DNA of 64,000 bases from CAYSWV01 sp964434865 (GTDB taxonomy: Bacteria > Cyanobacteriota > Cyanobacteriia > Thermostichales > Thermostichaceae). How positions within the stretch are numbered: position 1 is the first letter of the stretch; each line of letters starts with the position of its first letter. The stretch spans positions 124,001 through 188,000 of the forward strand of contig CAYSWV010000002.1 of NCBI GenBank assembly GCA_964434865.1, given 5' to 3'. A program made the translations under genes and the position numbers. Under the pieces are notes generated by a model. That model saw only the letters and a program-made list of their open reading frames with translations. It searched no databases and was not told the DNA's origin. Positions 9,114 to 19,153 of the stretch are shown here, one piece after another.

Positions 9114-9150
9114 GACTCGGGTTGTCTCTGCTATTTAGGCCCGAGTCTTT
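9114..9150. terminator. Rho-independent-like terminator hairpin
   Basis: GACTCGGG (9114-9121) pairs perfectly with CCCGAGTC (9140-9147), an 8-bp GC-rich stem with an 18-nt loop, followed by TTTAAAATTT. It lies between the 64-aa gene and the convergent sbcD end and may serve the plus-strand transcript. Confidence 0.55.
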
Positions 9151-9211
9151 AAAATTTATGTTTATTTAATACTTAGATTGAGGGTTCAAGTGCTCTCCCA
9201 AGCCAGCACAA

Positions 9212-10522
9212 TTAAAGTAAGCGTAATTGTTGCTCGAGTGGAAATTCAGCATCAGGGCACCTATCAGACACTTCGCTAGCTGATTCAACCGCTTGAGTTT
9301 GCAGGAGTTGCTGGGCTGACTTCACCATGTCATCTTTTAAGCTTGACAGATCAGGACGAGAGTCTAAGTAGTAGTTTAGGGCTTGGAGAGGCTCAATATG
9401 GGTTGGATCTAAGACCGGTAATCGAGTCCGTGTGGCTGAGATCACATCAGGGACAATGGAATAGCTAAATGCTGTGGCTAGTGCTTGATGAAATACTTGC
9501 TCATCTAAAGTATCCAACTGATCGGGACGAATGGTGTAAAAAATCCTGACAATCGCTTGCTCACAGTTCGTTTGCTGAATAGCTTGCAAGATCTTGTGTT
9601 GGGGTGTTGGATCAGACGGAGAGGTCACTCGAGGTAGGTCGGTAACGTCAACCCGGATCGTTTTGAAAGTTCGAGTGGGTAGAGCTACAAATTGATAGCT
9701 AGCACCTGTCTTTTCAACTGTAGCTAGGACAAAGCCTTTGGTTTCATGTTCTTCACCGAAGTCCACACGCTCGAGACTACCTGGATAGATCACGAGTGGA
9801 TCAGTGGATAGCACTTGATGTTTGTGTACATGTCCTAAGGCCACATAGTGATAACCGGAGCGGGTCAGGAGGCTCAGAGGAACGGTAAACCCCTTACCTA
9901 CAGCTAAATGACGTTCAGCTCCATAGGTTGCGGTATCCACCATGGCATGAACTAGCAAAATGGCTGGGATGTTTGGATCAAGCTGCCGGTTTTCAGCTTC
10001 TAAAGCTAGATGTAACCGTTGAAGTAACTGCATCGAGACCAACCCCGCTGATAACCCTAGGGTATCTTGTCGAGTTAAGAGTGCCGATCGAGTTAACCAA
10101 GGTAGCGTTGTGACGTGTACAGGACCTGATTGAGTTTCAATTCGATGAGTTTGCAATCGATCGCCCACATAAAACCCCATGACTTTTAAGGTGCGATAGA
10201 TGGATAAGCTGGATCCCTCTTGCCCCTGCCCGTATTGATCATGATTACCAACAAGTAACACAGTGGGGATCTGAGCATCGGATAACCGCCGAAATTGCTG
10301 AGCAAACAAATCTTGATGTAAGGGAGGCGGAGTGGCATCTGGGAAAGCATCACCACCAAATAGCACCAGATCAACCTCTTCTTCAATAGCGGTATCAATG
10401 CATCGCTTGAGCGACTGGACAAAATCTTCCAGCCGGGTATTCATACCACTCAGAGGATTGATCCGACCATAGTTGAGGCCACTCCCCAAATGAATATCTG
10501 AAACATGTAAGACTCTAACCAT
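9212..10522 (-). CDS. sbcD: SbcD-like exonuclease subunit (metallophosphoesterase)
   Basis: A calcineurin-like phosphoesterase of the SbcD/Mre11 family, about 436 residues. Metal-binding motifs are visible in order: VSDIHLG, LFGGDAF, LLVGNHDQYG, LLVHAMVD and VALGHVHKHQ, followed by YPGSLERVDFGE, which is typical of SbcD. Family members pair with the SbcC/Rad50 ATPase to process DNA ends and hairpins; no sbcC is in the window. The ATG at 10522 overlaps the ligA stop by 8 bp, a sign of translational coupling. An ATG at 10537 in the same frame is the alternative. Confidence 0.88.
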   Translation of the reverse strand: MVRVLHVSDIHLGSGLNYGRINPLSGMNTRLEDFVQSLKRCIDTAIEEEVDLVLFGGDAFPDATPPPLHQDLFAQQFRRLSDAQIPTVLLVGNHDQYGQGQEGSSLSIYRTLKVMGFYVGDRLQTHRIETQSGPVHVTTLPWLTRSALLTRQDTLGLSAGLVSMQLLQRLHLALEAENRQLDPNIPAILLVHAMVDTATYGAERHLAVGKGFTVPLSLLTRSGYHYVALGHVHKHQVLSTDPLVIYPGSLERVDFGEEHETKGFVLATVEKTGASYQFVALPTRTFKTIRVDVTDLPRVTSPSDPTPQHKILQAIQQTNCEQAIVRIFYTIRPDQLDTLDEQVFHQALATAFSYSIVPDVISATRTRLPVLDPTHIEPLQALNYYLDSRPDLSSLKDDMVKSAQQLLQTQAVESASEVSDRCPDAEFPLEQQLRLL

Positions 10523-12605
10523 GATGGTGACCGGCATCTCCTGGTTCTAAAGCTAGTAAATCAGCTTCAGATAAAATCCTAACTCCTAACGTTTTAGCTT
10601 GATCTAATTTTGAACCGGCATCAGTGCCAACCACAATAAAGGTAGTCTGACGGCTGACGGTTGCTGTAACTTTGCCTCCTCGAGACTCAATCCATTGTTT
10701 AGCTTCAGAGCGCGAGAGGGTGGGTAGGGTGCCTGTAATCACAAACTTTTGACCTGCTAGCAGGCTAGCTTGAGCCCGATCCGAGGTAGCGGTCTGTTGA
10801 GTTTCAAGTTGAACATGAGCCGCTGCTAAGCCTTGAAGTAGCGCTTGATGCTCAGGCCGAGCTAACCAATGGGTGACGGTTTCAGCAATATCTTGACCCA
10901 ATCCGTAAATTTGAGCAATGGTATCAGGGGTTGCTTGGCTTAAGCGATCAGCTGCAGGATAGTGAGTCGCCAAAACCTGAGCGGTCACCGCCCCCACATG
11001 GGGAATGCCCAACCCATACAAGACCCGAGGCCAGGGTTGAGATCGGGAGCGATCAATAGCATCAATCAGCTTTTGACTCGATTTGGGTCCCATGCGATCT
11101 AGCGTCATGATTTGTTCCACAGTTAAATGATAGAGATCAACAACGGATTGAACTTGAAGCTTAGCTACTAACTGATGCACCAATTTTTCACCCATCCCTT
11201 CAATATCTAGGGCATCACGACTGGCCCAGTGCTGCAGCTGGCCTCGAACTCGGGCAGGACATTTCAGGTTGGGGCAGCGAGTAATCGCTTCAGATTCGGG
11301 TCGTTCTAGGGGAGTTTCACATTCTGGACATAAAGTAGGTAGGGTATAACGACGAGCATCGTCAGGCCTTAATTCAGATAAAATCGAAACAATTTCAGGA
11401 ATGATTTCGCCAGCTTTTCTAACAACTGCAGTATCTCCAATATGAACATCCAAATCCCGCAATCGATCAGCATTATGAAGCGAGGCCCGACTAACCGTAG
11501 TTCCAGCTAATTGGACCGGCTCGAGCTCAGCAACCGGAGTGACAGCACCTGTGCGACCCACACTAGCGGTAATGCTTAAGATCCGAGTAGGAACTTCTTC
11601 AGCTGGATATTTTAAGGCAATGGCCCACCGGGGAAACTTTTGGGTAAAGCCTACTTCTTCTTGTAAACGATAGGCATTAAGCTTAACCACAACACCATCA
11701 GTTGCATAGGGTAAAGGTGAAGGCTGATTCTGCTTATCCCACTGCTGATAGAAGGATTGAACGTCCTCTAGTGAAGGGACTAAAGCAGCATGAGGATTGA
11801 CAGCGAACCCTAGTGTTTGTAAGAGGTCTAATCCTTCCCATTGAGTAGTTGGCAATGATCCCGTTGGCCAGCCTTGAGGAAAGTAAAGTGTATAAGCAAA
11901 AAAACTTAAGCGCCGCTGAGCGACGACCCGACTATCCAATTGTCTAAGCGTTCCAGCTGTGCAGTTGCGTGGGTTGGCGAAGAGAGGATCCCCCATTTGA
12001 GATCGAGTTCGATTAATGCGTTCAAATTCTTGAAAGCTTAAATAGGCTTCACCTCTTACTTCTAACTGCGGCGGCGGGTTTTCAGTATTTAATCGGAGTG
12101 GAATGGTAGGGATGGTTCGAATATTTGTGGTAATATCTTCTCCTGCTTGCCCATCACCGCGGGTGACACCCCGAACCAAAAGTCCATTGGTGTAACTTAA
12201 AGCCAAGGCCGAGCCATCAATTTTCAATTCACAAACATAGTCCAGGGGTAGATCTGCAGTTAGTCCTAGGACTCGATACAAACGATCTTGCCACTCTTGA
12301 AGCTCTGCAAAATCGAAAGCATTTTCTAGACTATAGAGTGGGATCTGATGCTGAACAGTTTGAAACTGAGTTACAGGTTGATCCCCAACGCGTTGGGTGG
12401 GGCTATCAGGTGTAATCTGGTCTGGGTATCGGTGTTCTAGCTCTTGTAACTCCCGGTATAGCTGATCGTAGACACCATCTTCCATAATTGGACTAGCATA
12501 GACATAATAAGCCACACCTGCCTGTTGAAGTAATTGTCGTAGTTCAATAAGCCGTTGAATATCTGGAGCTGTTTCTACATCCGATCGGTTCGAAGTTTGA
12601 GCCAC
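10515..12605 (-). CDS. ligA: NAD-dependent DNA ligase
   Basis: About 696 residues with the complete LigA architecture. The N-terminal Ia domain contains ASPIMEDGVYDQLY, which binds NMN. The adenylation domain has the catalytic lysine in CELKIDGSA (about residue 128). An OB fold and a four-cysteine zinc finger follow (CPECETPL ... CPNLKCPARV), then helix-hairpin-helix repeats (GMGEKLVHQL, GIPHVGAV) and a C-terminal BRCT domain (FVITGTLPTLSRSEAKQWIE). The frame extends to a TTG at 12611, but AAGGAG lies 6 nt before the GTG at 12605, which decides the start. sbcD follows with a small overlap. Confidence 0.95.
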   Translation of the reverse strand: MAQTSNRSDVETAPDIQRLIELRQLLQQAGVAYYVYASPIMEDGVYDQLYRELQELEHRYPDQITPDSPTQRVGDQPVTQFQTVQHQIPLYSLENAFDFAELQEWQDRLYRVLGLTADLPLDYVCELKIDGSALALSYTNGLLVRGVTRGDGQAGEDITTNIRTIPTIPLRLNTENPPPQLEVRGEAYLSFQEFERINRTRSQMGDPLFANPRNCTAGTLRQLDSRVVAQRRLSFFAYTLYFPQGWPTGSLPTTQWEGLDLLQTLGFAVNPHAALVPSLEDVQSFYQQWDKQNQPSPLPYATDGVVVKLNAYRLQEEVGFTQKFPRWAIALKYPAEEVPTRILSITASVGRTGAVTPVAELEPVQLAGTTVSRASLHNADRLRDLDVHIGDTAVVRKAGEIIPEIVSILSELRPDDARRYTLPTLCPECETPLERPESEAITRCPNLKCPARVRGQLQHWASRDALDIEGMGEKLVHQLVAKLQVQSVVDLYHLTVEQIMTLDRMGPKSSQKLIDAIDRSRSQPWPRVLYGLGIPHVGAVTAQVLATHYPAADRLSQATPDTIAQIYGLGQDIAETVTHWLARPEHQALLQGLAAAHVQLETQQTATSDRAQASLLAGQKFVITGTLPTLSRSEAKQWIESRGGKVTATVSRQTTFIVVGTDAGSKLDQAKTLGVRILSEADLLALEPGDAGHHHG

Positions 12606-12690
12606 ACTCAACTCCTTAGTTGCAGTTATGTTCTATTATGCGTCCATCTGCCGACAAATCAAGACTGAGTCACATCTGGGATGAGTAAAG

Positions 12691-13467
12691 TTATGGGAGC
12701 GATCGAGATCCCTCAATTTCAGGGGGCACAATGTCTTGAATTTCACCGTTAGGGCCTCGGATCACCTGCCCGGTAGGAATCAGATGATTGATCAAAATCC
12801 ATTGTCTAGTCTCAAGGTCATTAATCTCATCATACAATTGCTTCCAAAGTCTAAATCGGACCCAATCTGTATCAGGACTATTTACCACTCGATCAGCTAA
12901 GGTGCGCAAATCGTCGCCGCTGCCCAAGTTGGCTTGTTCGAACCAATCAGCAGCCTTGTAATAAAAGTCTCGACCTGTCTCTAAGTTGCCCAAGAATAGG
13001 ATATCCGTGAAGGCTAAGTGAATGTAGAGCTTGTAAGCGTTAGCAGGATCAATAGCGGGTGTAATATAGTTAACACCTCTAAGCAAAAGCTCCCGAGCCT
13101 GTTCAGCCTGCCCAGCCTGTATCGTCAAAGCTGAGGCAAACAAGTAAGCGTTAGTAAAATAGGGATCAAGGGTAGTGATAGCATCTAAATAGGTCGGGGC
13201 CAACCCGTAACCTGTTTCTTGCCGATCTTCATGGCCGTAGTACTGAACCAGGTTGAGCCATAGCCAGGAGGCTCCTAAATTTCCAAAGCCAATGCTTTCT
13301 AACGTTGAAGCCAAAGCGATCCCTTGCTCTTGCTGAACCAAGGCTTGCTCAGGATTAGATACTCTAGTTTGATCTAGCAATCGCCATAGAAGCCCCACCA
13401 CTGTAGTAGCCGACCCACCCACCAGGCAAAGAGCTGGAAGTGAAATGAAGGTGATTCTGAATTTCAT
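12691..13467 (-). CDS. Membrane-anchored TPR-like protein, unknown function
   Basis: A 258-residue protein with one N-terminal hydrophobic segment (LPALCLVGGSATTVVGLLW). It continues with helix pairs resembling TPRs: LDPYFTNAYLFASALTIQAG, then AEQARELLLRGV and ETGRDFYYKAADWF. I recognise the style of a conserved cyanobacterial hypothetical protein but no named family. GGAGG 10 nt upstream supports the ATG. It probably acts at the inner membrane as a scaffold (inference). It lies upstream of ligA on the same strand with an 85-bp gap. Confidence 0.65.
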   Translation of the reverse strand: MKFRITFISLPALCLVGGSATTVVGLLWRLLDQTRVSNPEQALVQQEQGIALASTLESIGFGNLGASWLWLNLVQYYGHEDRQETGYGLAPTYLDAITTLDPYFTNAYLFASALTIQAGQAEQARELLLRGVNYITPAIDPANAYKLYIHLAFTDILFLGNLETGRDFYYKAADWFEQANLGSGDDLRTLADRVVNSPDTDWVRFRLWKQLYDEINDLETRQWILINHLIPTGQVIRGPNGEIQDIVPPEIEGSRSLP

Positions 13468-13580
13468 CTAAGCACAGCCTCCACAATACATGAAAACCAG
13501 ATCAAGGTGATGATTGACTCAACAGATGCTGATACAGTCAGTCATAGGGTTACTCCAAATTCAGTCTATATCCGGATTTA

Positions 13581-14840
13581 ATGATCGTCATGTCCTTAGC
13601 TGCACAAGAGTCTTATGATCAGCATCCCTATCCTAATGTGCCTCTCGCCGCGACCCCGACAGGATTGTACTATACCTATGACTTGTTCAAAGCTAGTTTG
13701 GTAACCGCTCAGTATGCTAGGACTCGTACTGTTGTCTCGACTGAGGGTACGCATCTCCTTAATGCAGGCTGTGGATCCGGTTGGGAAACCTTGGTCATGG
13801 CGGAAGCCAACCCTGGAGCCCATACTATTATTGGAATTGATGTCTCTTCAAAGTCTGTTCAAGTGGCTGCGGAGCGTTTACGCTTTCATGGTTATACTAA
13901 TGCAGAATGCTACACCTTAGATATTGCAGATCTAGATCAATTAGGCTACCAATTTGACTTTATTAGCTGTAGTGATGTCTTATTTGTACTTGACTCCCCC
14001 TTGGCAGGCCTACAAGCCTTGCAATCTGTTCTCAAACCTCATGGCATTATTTGGGCTAATCTACATTGTTATCATCAACGCCGGGTGATGTTGGAGTTTC
14101 AAGAGATCTTCCGTCTACTAGATTTAAACCAGTTGGCTAACTCTGAAGCCCTGCACCGATTCCGCCAGTTTATGGAAGCTCTGATCCCAGCCCAAAAATC
14201 TCGGTTCCATTGGCACAGTGCTAAAACAGAACCTGATCAATGGGTTTTCAATAATTACCTACTCTGGCCCGATAAGGCCTTTACCATTCCCGATACCCTC
14301 AACATGTTGCAGGAGAGTGGATTAGCCTTAGTCCGACTGGTTGATCAAGAATCCTGGGATCTGGCCACCTGCTTTACAGAAATGCCTACCTTTGTAGCTC
14401 AAGCTTTAGAACAATTGGATCACCGCGAACACTTATACCTGAAAGAGCTGATCGATCCTCCCAGGCTGATTGATTTTTGGGCAAGTCAATCAGGATCTCA
14501 ACCACCATCCTGGACATCTGAAGATTGGTTACAGGGTACAGTACAGTTTAATCCTCTACTGATCGCTCAAGCTGAATTTCACAACCGATATGATCAAGCC
14601 CTCCAATCTCAAAAGCCTCTCCAGCTCAAATGGTGGTTAGCCAGTCCTCGGGGTCGTCTTAGCTTACCTTACACCCAATTAGTCTGGTTACAACCCTTAC
14701 TGGTCAACCCTACACCAGTATCTGACCTCATTCATGGGGCTCAGCATTCAGGACTGGACCCTACCCTGATAGACCCGACAAGTCTTATCGCTGAACTCCA
14801 GTCTCTTGAGCGGTATCTAATCCTATTTTTGTCACATTAG
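13581..14840 (+). CDS. Class I SAM-dependent methyltransferase
   Basis: 419 residues. The methyltransferase core is at about 50-200: motif I is LLNAGCGSGWET, motif II ends IIGIDVSSKSVQVA, and later motifs include FDFISCSDVLFVLDSP and LKPHGIIWANLH. The opening SYDQHPYPNVPL resembles methyltransferases of the YDxxPYP-start group. The ~200 C-terminal residues have no domain I recognise. The last 4 bp overlap the convergent histidine kinase gene. An ATG at 13590 is an alternative start. The substrate is unknown. Confidence 0.8.
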   Translation: MIVMSLAAQESYDQHPYPNVPLAATPTGLYYTYDLFKASLVTAQYARTRTVVSTEGTHLLNAGCGSGWETLVMAEANPGAHTIIGIDVSSKSVQVAAERLRFHGYTNAECYTLDIADLDQLGYQFDFISCSDVLFVLDSPLAGLQALQSVLKPHGIIWANLHCYHQRRVMLEFQEIFRLLDLNQLANSEALHRFRQFMEALIPAQKSRFHWHSAKTEPDQWVFNNYLLWPDKAFTIPDTLNMLQESGLALVRLVDQESWDLATCFTEMPTFVAQALEQLDHREHLYLKELIDPPRLIDFWASQSGSQPPSWTSEDWLQGTVQFNPLLIAQAEFHNRYDQALQSQKPLQLKWWLASPRGRLSLPYTQLVWLQPLLVNPTPVSDLIHGAQHSGLDPTLIDPTSLIAELQSLERYLILFLSH

Positions 14841-17174
14841 TCGGTTAGTTTAGCCAATAGACTATCCAGAACGTGTTCAAGATCTTGAAGATGTGTCTGT
14901 AATTGCTCAATGAGACCCGCAGCTGATGGATCATGTTGGGTAGCTAATCGTTCAATTTCTTGGGCTGTTTGACTAATTTGGATAGCCCCAATACTGGCAC
15001 TAGCTCCCTTCAATCGATGGGCCAGCTGTTGCAAAGATACCCAGTTATGTTCAATAAGAGCAGTTTGGGCCACAGCAATCTGAGGGACTGAATCCTCAAG
15101 AAAGACTTGAATAAGTTCAATTTCAAAGGCAACATCACCACCTGACATCTGTCTGAGTTGATCGTTATCAATGACTTGACCTGATCTCTCAGATACTGGG
15201 TGAGCGGCGGCGGTACCGGGTAGCCAGTAGGCTAATGTTTCAGATAGTTTCTCTGTGGAGACAGGTTTACTGAGGTAATCATCCATACCCGCAGCTAAGC
15301 ACATCTCCCGATCTTCAGCCATAGCATTGGCCGTCACGGCAATGATTACAGTATGGTGCCGATCACCTTCTATGGCACGTATAGCTCGAGTGGTGTCATA
15401 GCCATCCAGTACAGGCATCTGACAATCCATCAAAATAAGATCGTAGGTGTTTGTTGCTAGCAATTGGAGAGCCTCTTGACCATGGTTAGCAGCCTCAACA
15501 GAGTAGTTAAGACTCTTCAATTGTCGTATCGCCAACTTCTGATTAATCAAGTTATCTTCAACCAAAAGCACTCGGGGGGAAGCCGGTGGTGAAGGTGCAA
15601 CTGTGGGTCGTTGAGGATGTCGAGCTTGATGAAGACAGGCTTGTAAACATTTCCACAGTTGTTTTTGGGTCACAGGTTTCAGCAACAGTTGGCTAAATCC
15701 AAATGCCTTTAAGTCAGGAGAGATAGAGTTTAGGCTCATCAAAATGTAGTTAGCCTGCTTTAATACCGGATCAGCCTGGCACTGCAGTAGTAGCTTGCGA
15801 GTCTTGACTTCAAGTTGGTCCTGATTTAGCAGCACAATGGCCCTTGCTTCAGAGTTGTTTTGATAGAGGCCACGAAGAGAGGTCAACCCGCTACTCATAT
15901 CTGAGGTGGCTTGAATCTGATTTGAAAGAGGCTCGAGCAGATACGTTAAGGCTTTCCGAGTAGTGTCATGATTATCGATCAGGATAAAGGGAACCTGTTT
16001 AAAGGTGGATAGCAGCTCCATTTCTAGCTGATCTTGGCTAGATAGATCTCGCTGGGGCAGGGTAATAGACAATTTCTCTAACGGTAAAGTAATCCAGAAC
16101 TGCGATCCGCTCCCTGCTTGACTGGAATATTCAAGGGTACCTTGCATTAAAGCTACCAATTGTTGAGTAATGGCTAGACCCAAGCCTATACCACCATACT
16201 TACGTGTGGATGAGCGATCCAGCTGATGAAAAGGGAGAAAGAGCTGGGATTGTTGAGCTGGTCCGATCCCAATCCCGGTGTCCACCACAGCAAAACAAAT
16301 CTGGACTACGGGATCTCGATCAGAAACCACAAAGACTTCGACATACACCTCACCTTGATCAGTAAATTTAATGGCGTTACTGACCAAATTAAACAATATT
16401 TGTTTGAGGCGAACCTCATCACCCCATAGTTGAGTGGGTACCGAAGGCGGCATGATCCCATTCAGTTCTAGCTGTTTAGCCTGAGCTAAGCTGGCAAACG
16501 ATTCCAGAATGTCATCTAGACACACTCGTAAATCAAAAGGATGAGGCTGTAACTCGACACTGCCCGCTTCTAGCGTGGAAAAATCAAGGATTTGTTCAAT
16601 TAGATGGAGCAGGGTTGTTCCACCAGATTGAATAGTGGTTAAACACTCTCGTTGATCAGGCGTCAGACTAGTCTGCTTTAAGATATCTGACATCCCTAGT
16701 AACGCATTAATAGGTGTGCGAATTTCATGACTCATGGTGGCGAGAAAAATACTCTTGGCCTGTAGGGCTTGTTCAGCTTGCTGACGAGATGCCTCAAGTT
16801 GGAGGTTTTGGTGTGCTAACTGTGCTCGTTGGCCTTGCTCTTGAGCCAATAAGTCAGCCTGAGCCAGGGCAATGCCCACCTGATCAGCTATCTGAGCGAC
16901 TAAAGTAGAATCAGCGGCTTGCCACAATCGAGATCCTGCACATGCATGGACTAGTAAAAATCCCCAAACTTGGTCCTTGAGGTAAAGAGGTGCTGCTAGA
17001 CAAGCTTCGATCTTAAGGGCCAGCTGTGCTTCAGTAGTAGATACTGGTAACGACTTGTCTCGACTATCATCAAGAGTGTAACAGGACTGTAAAGCCCTTA
17101 AGTCTACAAACGGAATCAGATCACGGTAAGGTAGATATTGAGAGGATAAACTCAACTCCGACCGTTCAATAGAC
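14837..17174 (-). CDS. Hybrid histidine kinase, C-terminal part (GAF-HisKA-HATPase-REC-REC-HPt)
   Basis: This is the downstream part of a giant sensor kinase cut by the gap at 17175. The frame runs open into the gap (reading SIERSELSLSSQ), so the TTG at 17155 is not a real start. Domains in order: the end of a GAF domain, a coiled coil, HisKA with MSHEIRTPINALLGM, HATPase_c with LFNLVSNAIKFTDQGEV and YGGIGLGLAI, then a degenerate receiver. A canonical receiver follows (RVLLVEDNLINQ, phospho-Asp in DLILMDCQMPVLDGYD), and last an HPt domain with His in LAHRLKGASASIG. The layout implies internal phosphorelay from His to Asp to HPt. It overlaps the methyltransferase by 4 bp. Confidence 0.88.
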
Positions 17175-17274
17175 NNNNNNNNNNNNNNNNNNNNNNNNNN
17201 NNNNNNNNNNNNNNNNNNNNNNNNNNNNNNNNNNNNNNNNNNNNNNNNNNNNNNNNNNNNNNNNNNNNNNNNNN
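17175..17274. other. Assembly gap (100 N) inside the kinase gene
   Basis: Exactly 100 Ns. Unlike the other two gaps its flanks do not share a repeated 55-mer, so real sequence is probably missing, within the second GAF domain. The two coding frames are out of register across 100 bases, as expected for a placeholder length. Confidence 0.95.
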
Positions 17275-19067
17275 GTCTGGCATTGATAGATCAAAACTCG
17301 TTCAACTTGCAATAAAGATCTGATCTCATCAACAGTCGTTTGAAGAATAGTATTGATATCCAAAGATTGACGGATTCTCAAAGTTATTTCTGAGAAACTC
17401 TGGGCATACTGCATTTGTTGTTGGAGTTGCTGTTCAGCGACTCGTTTATCCGTGACATCACGCAGAATACTACGAATAGCAACCAGTTGTCCGGCTTCAT
17501 AGCTACCACTCATATTACCTTCAACAATGATACTGGAGTGGTCTTGAGTGATTAGCTTCGCTTCAAAGTGATTGACTGGAGTTCCAGTAAGCAGTTGGTG
17601 CACTAGATTTTGATAGTGGCCTTGATCAGCTACATGGAGAATGTCTAGAAATGTCAGATGGTCTAGATCTGGGGTTGTGTAACCTAGTGTGCGGAGCCAA
17701 GCTTGATTCACATAATGAAACTGTCCTGTCGGAGCTGTACTTTGAATCAGATCATTCGCATTTTCAAATAGATCTCGGTAGAGGGCCTCGCTGTCTGTTA
17801 AAGCTGCTTCTGCGAATTGCTGCTCAGTCCTATCAATCCCAGACCCAACAATAAACTGCAGCTGTCCAGATTGACTAAATAAGCCAGTGTGGGTCCAGGC
17901 AATGCAATGTAAGTCACCCCCTTTAGTGATCCAGTTATCTTGAATGGCATCAACCAAACGAGGATCTTGCAAAAACTGAAAGGATTTGATCCAGTTACTT
18001 TTGGCAGCAGTGGGGACCAGGCCCATATCCCAAGGATGCTTATCTAGCACTTCAGCTGCACTATAACCTGTCAGCAATTCACAAGCACGATTGAAACGTT
18101 TGATCCGACCAGAGGGATCATAGACACATACCAGGACACCTGCGGTTTCTAAGACAGCTGTGATAAAGTCGCTCTCAGATTTAAAGTGTTGGGTTAGGTG
18201 ATGTCGGTGGTGTCGTTCGTATCCCACTGAAACGAGCAACAATCCGAGCCAACTCAACCCTAAAATGGCCTGGAGGAATACAGTGATTTGCAAGTTTGAT
18301 AAATGCTCTGCTTGGGCAGCGATGGCCTGTCTGAGGCTTGCCCTTTGAGTTAAAACCCACTCAGAACCATTAGTCTCATTAGGGAGAGAGTCGGGAATAG
18401 TTTGAAGCTGCTCTAAAGTGGTTTGAGCTTGATCACCTAATTGCTGAGCTGAGTGCAATGATGTCCCTTGTAAGTACCCATTAAGGCCAAGGCCTAGACT
18501 GATTCCTCCTATCAATAAAACCCAAAGTCGCTGATGAGGGCGATGATCTAAGGTTGATGATTGGGCCTGTTGAGCTAAACTCTGCCGCAATTCAAGCTGA
18601 GTCATCGCACGTCTAGCCAAGTCTTGAAGGCGTTCTAGTTGTTGGGGAGACAATTGCCGGGGCTGATAATCAATTACACATAGGGTACCCAATCGATAAC
18701 CTGCTGATGAAACCAGCGGTAGCCCTGTATAAAATCGAATATAGGGTGGCCCCGTGACCAGGGGATTGGTCTCAAATCTAGTATCAGCTAGCGCATCTTC
18801 CACCACCAGAGGTTGATCTTGCAAAATCGCATAGGCACAAAAGGCACTATCCCGGGGGGTTTCACAGCGATCCAATCCAACCTTGGCTTTAAACCATTGC
18901 CGATCTCGATCAACTAAGGTGATTAGAGCTACTGGCGTATTACAAATATCACAAGCCGTCTGAACCAAATAATTAAAAGCAACTTCAGCAGGAGTATCCA
19001 AGATCTGATACTGATACAAGGCGGCTAATCGCTCGGCTTCATTGGCAGGGAAGGGAGCTGGAGGCAT
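17275..19067 (-). CDS. Hybrid histidine kinase, N-terminal part (GAF-TM-PAS-PAS-GAF)
   Basis: About 597 residues upstream of the gap, starting at ATG 19067. A GAF domain comes first (ILDTPAEVAFNYLVQTACD, then CETPRDSAFCAYAILQD and GYRLGTLCVID). Two hydrophobic segments at about 180-200 and 265-285 flank a short, probably periplasmic, helical region. Two PAS domains with PAC-like ends follow, at about 295-410 and 430-545 (VGSGIDRTEQQ, RSILRDVTDKR). A second GAF then begins (LLQVERVLIYQCQ) and runs into the gap. With the part at 14837-17174 it forms one kinase of more than 1370 residues. The signal is unknown. alr lies upstream on the same strand, 86 bp away. Confidence 0.88.
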
Positions 19068-19153
19068 AGCTACGGGTTTAGACTGCTTGCAAATACTCTA
19101 GCCTAGAATAGCGAAGTCATGGTTCAGTTCATACGATACTGATCACCCAGCGG

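Noticed and set aside
9170..9211. Possible tRNA because of GGGTTCAAG
   Set aside because: No acceptor stem or anticodon arm can be drawn around it.
17160..17290. Third gap as a repeat-overlap artefact
   Set aside because: The flanking 55-mers are different, so sequence is probably truly missing.
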